Below, piece after piece: positions 5,001 through 7,055 of a DNA stretch of 7,055 nt (positions are counted from its first letter, which is position 1; each line of letters begins with the position of its first letter). The DNA is from Candidatus Woesearchaeota archaeon (GTDB lineage: Archaea > Nanobdellota > Nanobdellia > Woesearchaeales > UBA525), in NCBI GenBank assembly GCA_018221165.1, contig JAAOYD010000021.1:1-7055 (forward strand), read 5' to 3'. Position numbers and translations under genes: made by a program. The notes under the pieces are model-generated. The model was not told where the DNA came from and searched no databases. It worked only from the letters and a program-made list of their open reading frames with translations.

Positions 5001-7055
5001 GGGTCAGGAACTGCATCGAGCGCGATAACGACCGGCGAATTAGGATCAGATTTCACTTCAAAGGTGCCGGTCTCGCTGCTGTTCATGTTCCCGTCGGTGT
5101 CGTTCGCATAGATGCGATAGGTGTGGACACCGTTCTGGCCCGTCGTGAAGCTTTGGTTGTAGAAGCTGTCACCAATTTGCAGGGTGGTGAGGTTAGTCTC
5201 GGTGGAATCGGGTTCGGTGAGCTCGATGATGACTGTATCGATGGTGCCGTGATCGCGGATGATGGTGGAGATGTTGATCTGGTTCGGGACGTCGATAGGG
5301 TCAGGTTGAGCGTTGAGCGTGCTGACTGCAGGAACAGTAGTGTCGACCACAGTAAATGTGTCGGTTTCGGTGCTGTTCATGTTTCCGCTGCTGTCATTCG
5401 CGTAGAAGCGGAAAGTGTATGTTCCTTTTTGCGTCGTGTTGATTGTCGCGTTCCAGTAGCTGCCACTAGTCTGCAACGTGGTGTAGTTCTGCTTGCTCGT
5501 GTCTGGGAACGTAACCTCAATGACCACTGTCTGGACGCCGTGCGTGTCCGAGACGTCCGCTGAGAGGTTGATGAACTGCGCGAGCTCTCCTGTAGCTGGA
5601 ACGTTGTTCAGGCTCGAGACGCTCGGCTTGGTCGTGTCTTGGACGCTGAAGGTGTTCGTCTCGGAATTGTTCGTCCAACCATTCGTGTCGTTCGCGTAGA
5701 TCTTGAAGGTGTGCGTGCCAAGCTGTGTTGGTGTGAATGTATCGTTCCAGTGTACACTTGATGTGTTCGTTGTTGTGTAGTTTGTTTTGGTTGAATCCGG
5801 TTCTTCGATTTCGATGAGAACTGTGTCGACGGCGGTGTTATCAACAACGTCAGCGCTTACGTTGACGTTTCCGCCGAACTCAACAGTTGCAGGATTCGCA
5901 TTGAGTGATGTGACATTAGGTCGGATACCAATCGCGTCGAGCGCCATGATAAACATCCACGTGCGATTCTCGTAGTCTGTTGTAGCAATACTTCCGGTGC
6001 TGAGTCGACCCGCCCGAATCGAGAGGTTGTCGTTCGCCTGCAATTCGAGGATGCAACCAGAACCCATGCTATCCTCTGCAATCTGCCCACCGCTACTGGG
6101 GTAGCCACGAACATAACTGCTCCCCCAACATGTTTCGTTATCTGCACCGTTCACCTCAACGTATGAATAGCCACTCCATCGTGTATTTCCAGCAGCGTAA
6201 TAACTATCCACCGAGTAGTAGAGGTAGTACGCCCCGTCTTGAAGGACTTGTACTGTCTCCGCATCAGTCTGGCTGAACCAAGCATCCTGACGATCGACAG
6301 TATCAAAATTGATAAGCTGGCCCGTGGCACTATTGATATCTTCTCTTGTCCCCTCCTTGTGCGCGATGAAGACCATGCCTTGGTTGTCAGAGACTCGCTC
6401 GATGTGAAACCATGTGTGGTTTCCGACGCTCGTGACCGTGCGCGAATCGCTGCTTGCTCGACCAGCACGAATCTTGATTTCGTCTCCGCTGTTGAGCTCA
6501 ATCAGCGCTTCAGTTGCCGCAATCGCGTTGTTGGTACCATCATTGCTTCTACTGAAACCGACGTAGTAACCTTGCGTCTGCGGCTGACCATTCACAAGTA
6601 TCTCACCATATATTGCGTAACGCCCACCAGTCTGGTAGGTATCGATACCATACATGACACGGTAGAGGCCATCGCTCGCAACAGTGACTCCCTCGCCATC
6701 AATTGTGAAGTTGAAACTCGACCCGTTGACATCAAGCGTGTCCCACGTGAGGTTCTTTCCAGCGACCTGATTAGTATCTTGGCCGCCGCCACTATCATGA
6801 GCGATGAAGACATCGTCGTGGTTAAGACGTCGCAGGTCAATGTGTGTCCTGTTCGCTGTAACTTTAGTGATGTAGTTACCACCGGTGCGCACGAGATTCA
6901 CTGCCAGTTCATCTCCCGCCGTGAGGTTGAGAAGACAGCCACTATCAATGCCGCCGTCGTAAACGTTCTGGGTCTGCGCACGCAAGTAGGTGTTTGCATA
7001 ACACGAAGGCAGTATTTGTCCATTAACCTTGACGCGAGCAGTAATCTCATTGCGA
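2042..7055 (-). CDS. Giant multidomain secreted surface protein, adhesin-like (5' end beyond window)
   Basis: The frame is open from the right edge to the TGA at 2044-2042: 1670 complete codons plus one partial. The signal peptide and true start lie outside. Numbering from the first full codon, domains are: C1q/TNF-like jelly rolls at 1-81 (partial), 82-227 and 228-373; six Ig-like repeats at about 380-967; a beta domain with a VTCLSGFCGDVNVSLDP motif (about 970-1016); DUF2341 (from WWNDSFIHRRRIDL at 1019 to about 1137); a LamG/concanavalin-like fold (about 1138-1349, with FDGTIHEVHVFD); a Cys-paired beta domain (about 1350-1429); and a C-terminal Ig-like plus beta-sandwich module (1430-1670). 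All 12 Cys fall into six nearby pairs, consistent with oxidative folding outside the cell. N-x-S/T sites are very dense, suggesting heavy N-glycosylation. No C-terminal membrane helix is seen, so attachment may be through the C-terminal module or a partner. The role is probably adhesion or ligand binding at the cell surface; the ligand is unknown. Confidence 0.93.
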   Translation of the reverse strand, partial: RNEITARVKVNGQILPSCYANTYLRAQTQNVYDGGIDSGCLLNLTAGDELAVNLVRTGGNYITKVTANRTHIDLRRLNHDDVFIAHDSGGGQDTNQVAGKNLTWDTLDVNGSSFNFTIDGEGVTVASDGLYRVMYGIDTYQTGGRYAIYGEILVNGQPQTQGYYVGFSRSNDGTNNAIAATEALIELNSGDEIKIRAGRASSDSRTVTSVGNHTWFHIERVSDNQGMVFIAHKEGTREDINSATGQLINFDTVDRQDAWFSQTDAETVQVLQDGAYYLYYSVDSYYAAGNTRWSGYSYVEVNGADNETCWGSSYVRGYPSSGGQIAEDSMGSGCILELQANDNLSIRAGRLSTGSIATTDYENRTWMFIMALDAIGIRPNVTSLNANPATVEFGGNVNVSADVVDNTAVDTVLIEIEEPDSTKTNYTTTNTSSVHWNDTFTPTQLGTHTFKIYANDTNGWTNNSETNTFSVQDTTKPSVSSLNNVPATGELAQFINLSADVSDTHGVQTVVIEVTFPDTSKQNYTTLQTSGSYWNATINTTQKGTYTFRFYANDSSGNMNSTETDTFTVVDTTVPAVSTLNAQPDPIDVPNQINISTIIRDHGTIDTVIIELTEPDSTETNLTTLQIGDSFYNQSFTTGQNGVHTYRIYANDTDGNMNSSETGTFEVKSDPNSPVVIALDAVPDPVTTYDTVNISLNATDSPSGVDIVIIEIAEPDGTKTNYSTKNISATFWNQSIPTSQNGIHTYRIYANDTVRNMNGSETSTFLATETEIPSVTALNDNPDPVEFNNTINLNATITDNVDVHIVLIEVEFPDTSKVNYTTTKTGDVYWNESIDTTKLGLHTYKIYSNDTANNRNDTESSTFTVQDTENPNVTAVTANQSLVILSMDAPSNIINLSATITDNAYLDTILIEVTFPDTSKQNFTTENVGDTYWNHSILITLNGTHTFRFIVNDTAGNTNVTETGTFDALKYGYLTVVLVNPLTDRNVTPNEFFNFTVNVTCLSGFCGDVNVSLDPQGNWWNDSFIHRRRIDLNNSASSESHTNFTILIKLDSTTIDYTHTNNDGSDIRFVDWDNTTVLGHDIELWNESGTSFVWVKIPTLDTSGNDSFWMYYGNESVPMANTTYAWKSNYAIVYHMDSSGNDSTDNDRDRVSTAGTPTYDVDFLGHEATFGTGNGWSLADISYWEAAWDERTHLVVFTTGTDIITDAAVLAEGGGTNGMGMYIIDGLLWANWWTGSNICTLNTSIAINTQYHVSMSYDNPGNCSLYVNGTRNQTGTTSTQVGGHTGNGGVGYPVGSKQLPDGSDAAVASFDGTIHEVHVFDSPESDAWHASMQRNLEDNIVTGVSQEVTKSKGLVSTVVSDLPFYTTDANPLNKTHDACLASMQWGDSCELTWSVNATGAIDSWFEFFAFALSNETRVDRNDTAKLNLTIQQNAGPPIIENVTSISPVTPLLAQNVTVLVNFTVSDIEGVDDLNDSSATVVFSRNGITRTGSCTPNDLDATTTVYNCSAVMTHYDPPGMWTVNVSVSDNRDWNASNATTSFTYNVLDAISLSTASYSFGSLNPGATAAGTDNPFRIDNQGNLNYTGINITAYNLINVSYIDVSNLTVNVSNALGTLLNNASSIIVPNAILEPDTNTGDRNESLYFYINVPAALPAGDYVASQNWEVISYE
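2045..2767 (-). other. C-terminal two-domain module of the giant protein
   Basis: Domain A has DIEGVDDLN, a Cys pair (TGSC and YNCSA) and GMWTVNVSVSDN. Domain B starts NVLDAISL, contains GNLNYTGINITAYN and ends YVASQNWEVISYE. The same A-B order makes up nearly all of the mature 285-residue protein encoded at 1559-702. Being C-terminal in both proteins, it is a candidate sorting, anchoring or assembly module. Confidence 0.7.
2055..2063 (-). promoter_or_regulatory. Perfect Shine-Dalgarno site inside the end of the giant gene
   Basis: The minus strand reads GGAGGTGAT, fully complementary to the usual archaeal 16S 3' tail, followed by ATCCT and then ATG at 2049. The same bases encode part of the giant protein's last residues (WEVIS). 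It fixes the start of the helix-turn-helix protein. Confidence 0.85.
3010..4000 (-). other. DUF2341 plus LamG-like lectin region of the giant protein
   Basis: The region begins WWNDSFIHRRRIDLNN and continues through FVWVKIPTLDTSGNDSFWMYYGN, the pattern of DUF2341 (about 4000-3645). It is followed by a LamG/concanavalin-like fold (about 3643-3010) with CSLYVNGTRNQTG and the closing strand FDGTIHEVHVFDSPESDAW. DUF2341 followed by LamG is a familiar order in archaeal and bacterial surface proteins and suggests glycan or protein binding. Confidence 0.75.
4154..5920 (-). repeat. Six tandem Ig-like repeats, about 98 residues each
   Basis: The conserved core HTFKIYANDT (or HTYRIYANDT) recurs with its DNA at 5687, 5393, 5099, 4799, 4505 and 4196, giving spacings of 98, 98, 100, 98 and 103 codons. 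Each unit has a first strand with SLNxxP, a central IEVxxPDxxKxNYTT and a closing SETxTFxVxDTxxP. The units lack Cys and carry several N-x-S/T sites each. They probably form a stiff stalk that projects the jelly-roll domains. Confidence 0.88.
5936..7055 (-). repeat. Tandem C1q/TNF-like jelly-roll repeats, period 146 residues (first one cut)
   Basis: The start motif VFIAH recurs at 6811 and 6373, and the equivalent strand FIMALD closes the last unit near 5935, so the period is exactly 438 bases. Each unit has DGLYRVMYGID-like or DGAYYLYYSVD-like strands, a VNG turn, a late LxxGDEIxIRAGR strand and a closing TWFHIERV-type strand, as in C1q/TNF-like folds. The first unit is seen only in its second half. 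Fold assignment is by pattern, not by a profile search. Confidence 0.65.

Noticed and set aside
4853..5563. Plus-strand open frame of 236 residues
   Set aside because: It lies entirely antisense to the Ig repeats, has a repetitive composition that mirrors them and shows no plausible fold; it follows from the codon use of the real gene.
4154..7055. CRISPR-like or mobile repeat array
   Set aside because: The periodicities (about 294 and 438 bases) are in-frame protein domain repeats with synonymous differences, with no spacer pattern, terminal inverted repeats or transposase.

Overview
The window looks archaeal and most likely comes from a DPANN-type archaeon (Woesearchaeota/Pacearchaeota-like). 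This rests on BRE/TATA promoters at the right distance from starts, one start that looks leaderless, a perfect GGAGGTGAT ribosome-binding site, sequon-rich Ig-like surface proteins, and a small tandem helix-turn-helix protein of a type I associate with DPANN genomes. No taxonomic marker gene is present, so the assignment is an inference.

All supported genes lie on the minus strand, so transcription runs from high to low coordinates. (1) 7055-2042: the C-terminal 1670 residues of a giant secreted surface protein whose start lies beyond the right edge. In order it has three C1q/TNF-like jelly-roll repeats (the first cut by the edge), six Ig-like repeats of about 98 residues, a short Cys-containing beta domain, DUF2341, a LamG-like lectin fold, another beta domain and a two-part C-terminal module. 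(2) 2049-1678: a 123-residue protein made of two diverged helix-turn-helix repeats. It overlaps the giant gene by 8 bases and has a perfect Shine-Dalgarno site inside the giant gene's last codons. (3) 1559-702: a 285-residue secreted protein that is essentially a free-standing copy of the giant protein's C-terminal module, behind its own promoter. (4) 608-1, cut by the left edge: a signal peptide, one beta domain, one membrane helix and a basic tail, with an apparently leaderless promoter.

The gaps are short: 609-701 holds a promoter and two related palindromes, and 1560-1677 holds a promoter and the leader of gene 3. No RNA gene, CRISPR array or mobile element was seen.

Taken together this reads as a cell-surface locus: a long adhesin-like stalk with carbohydrate- or ligand-binding-type folds, a small paralogue of its C-terminal end, a membrane-anchored beta-domain protein, and a probable DNA-binding regulator translated with the adhesin. 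The joint function is inferred from layout only.
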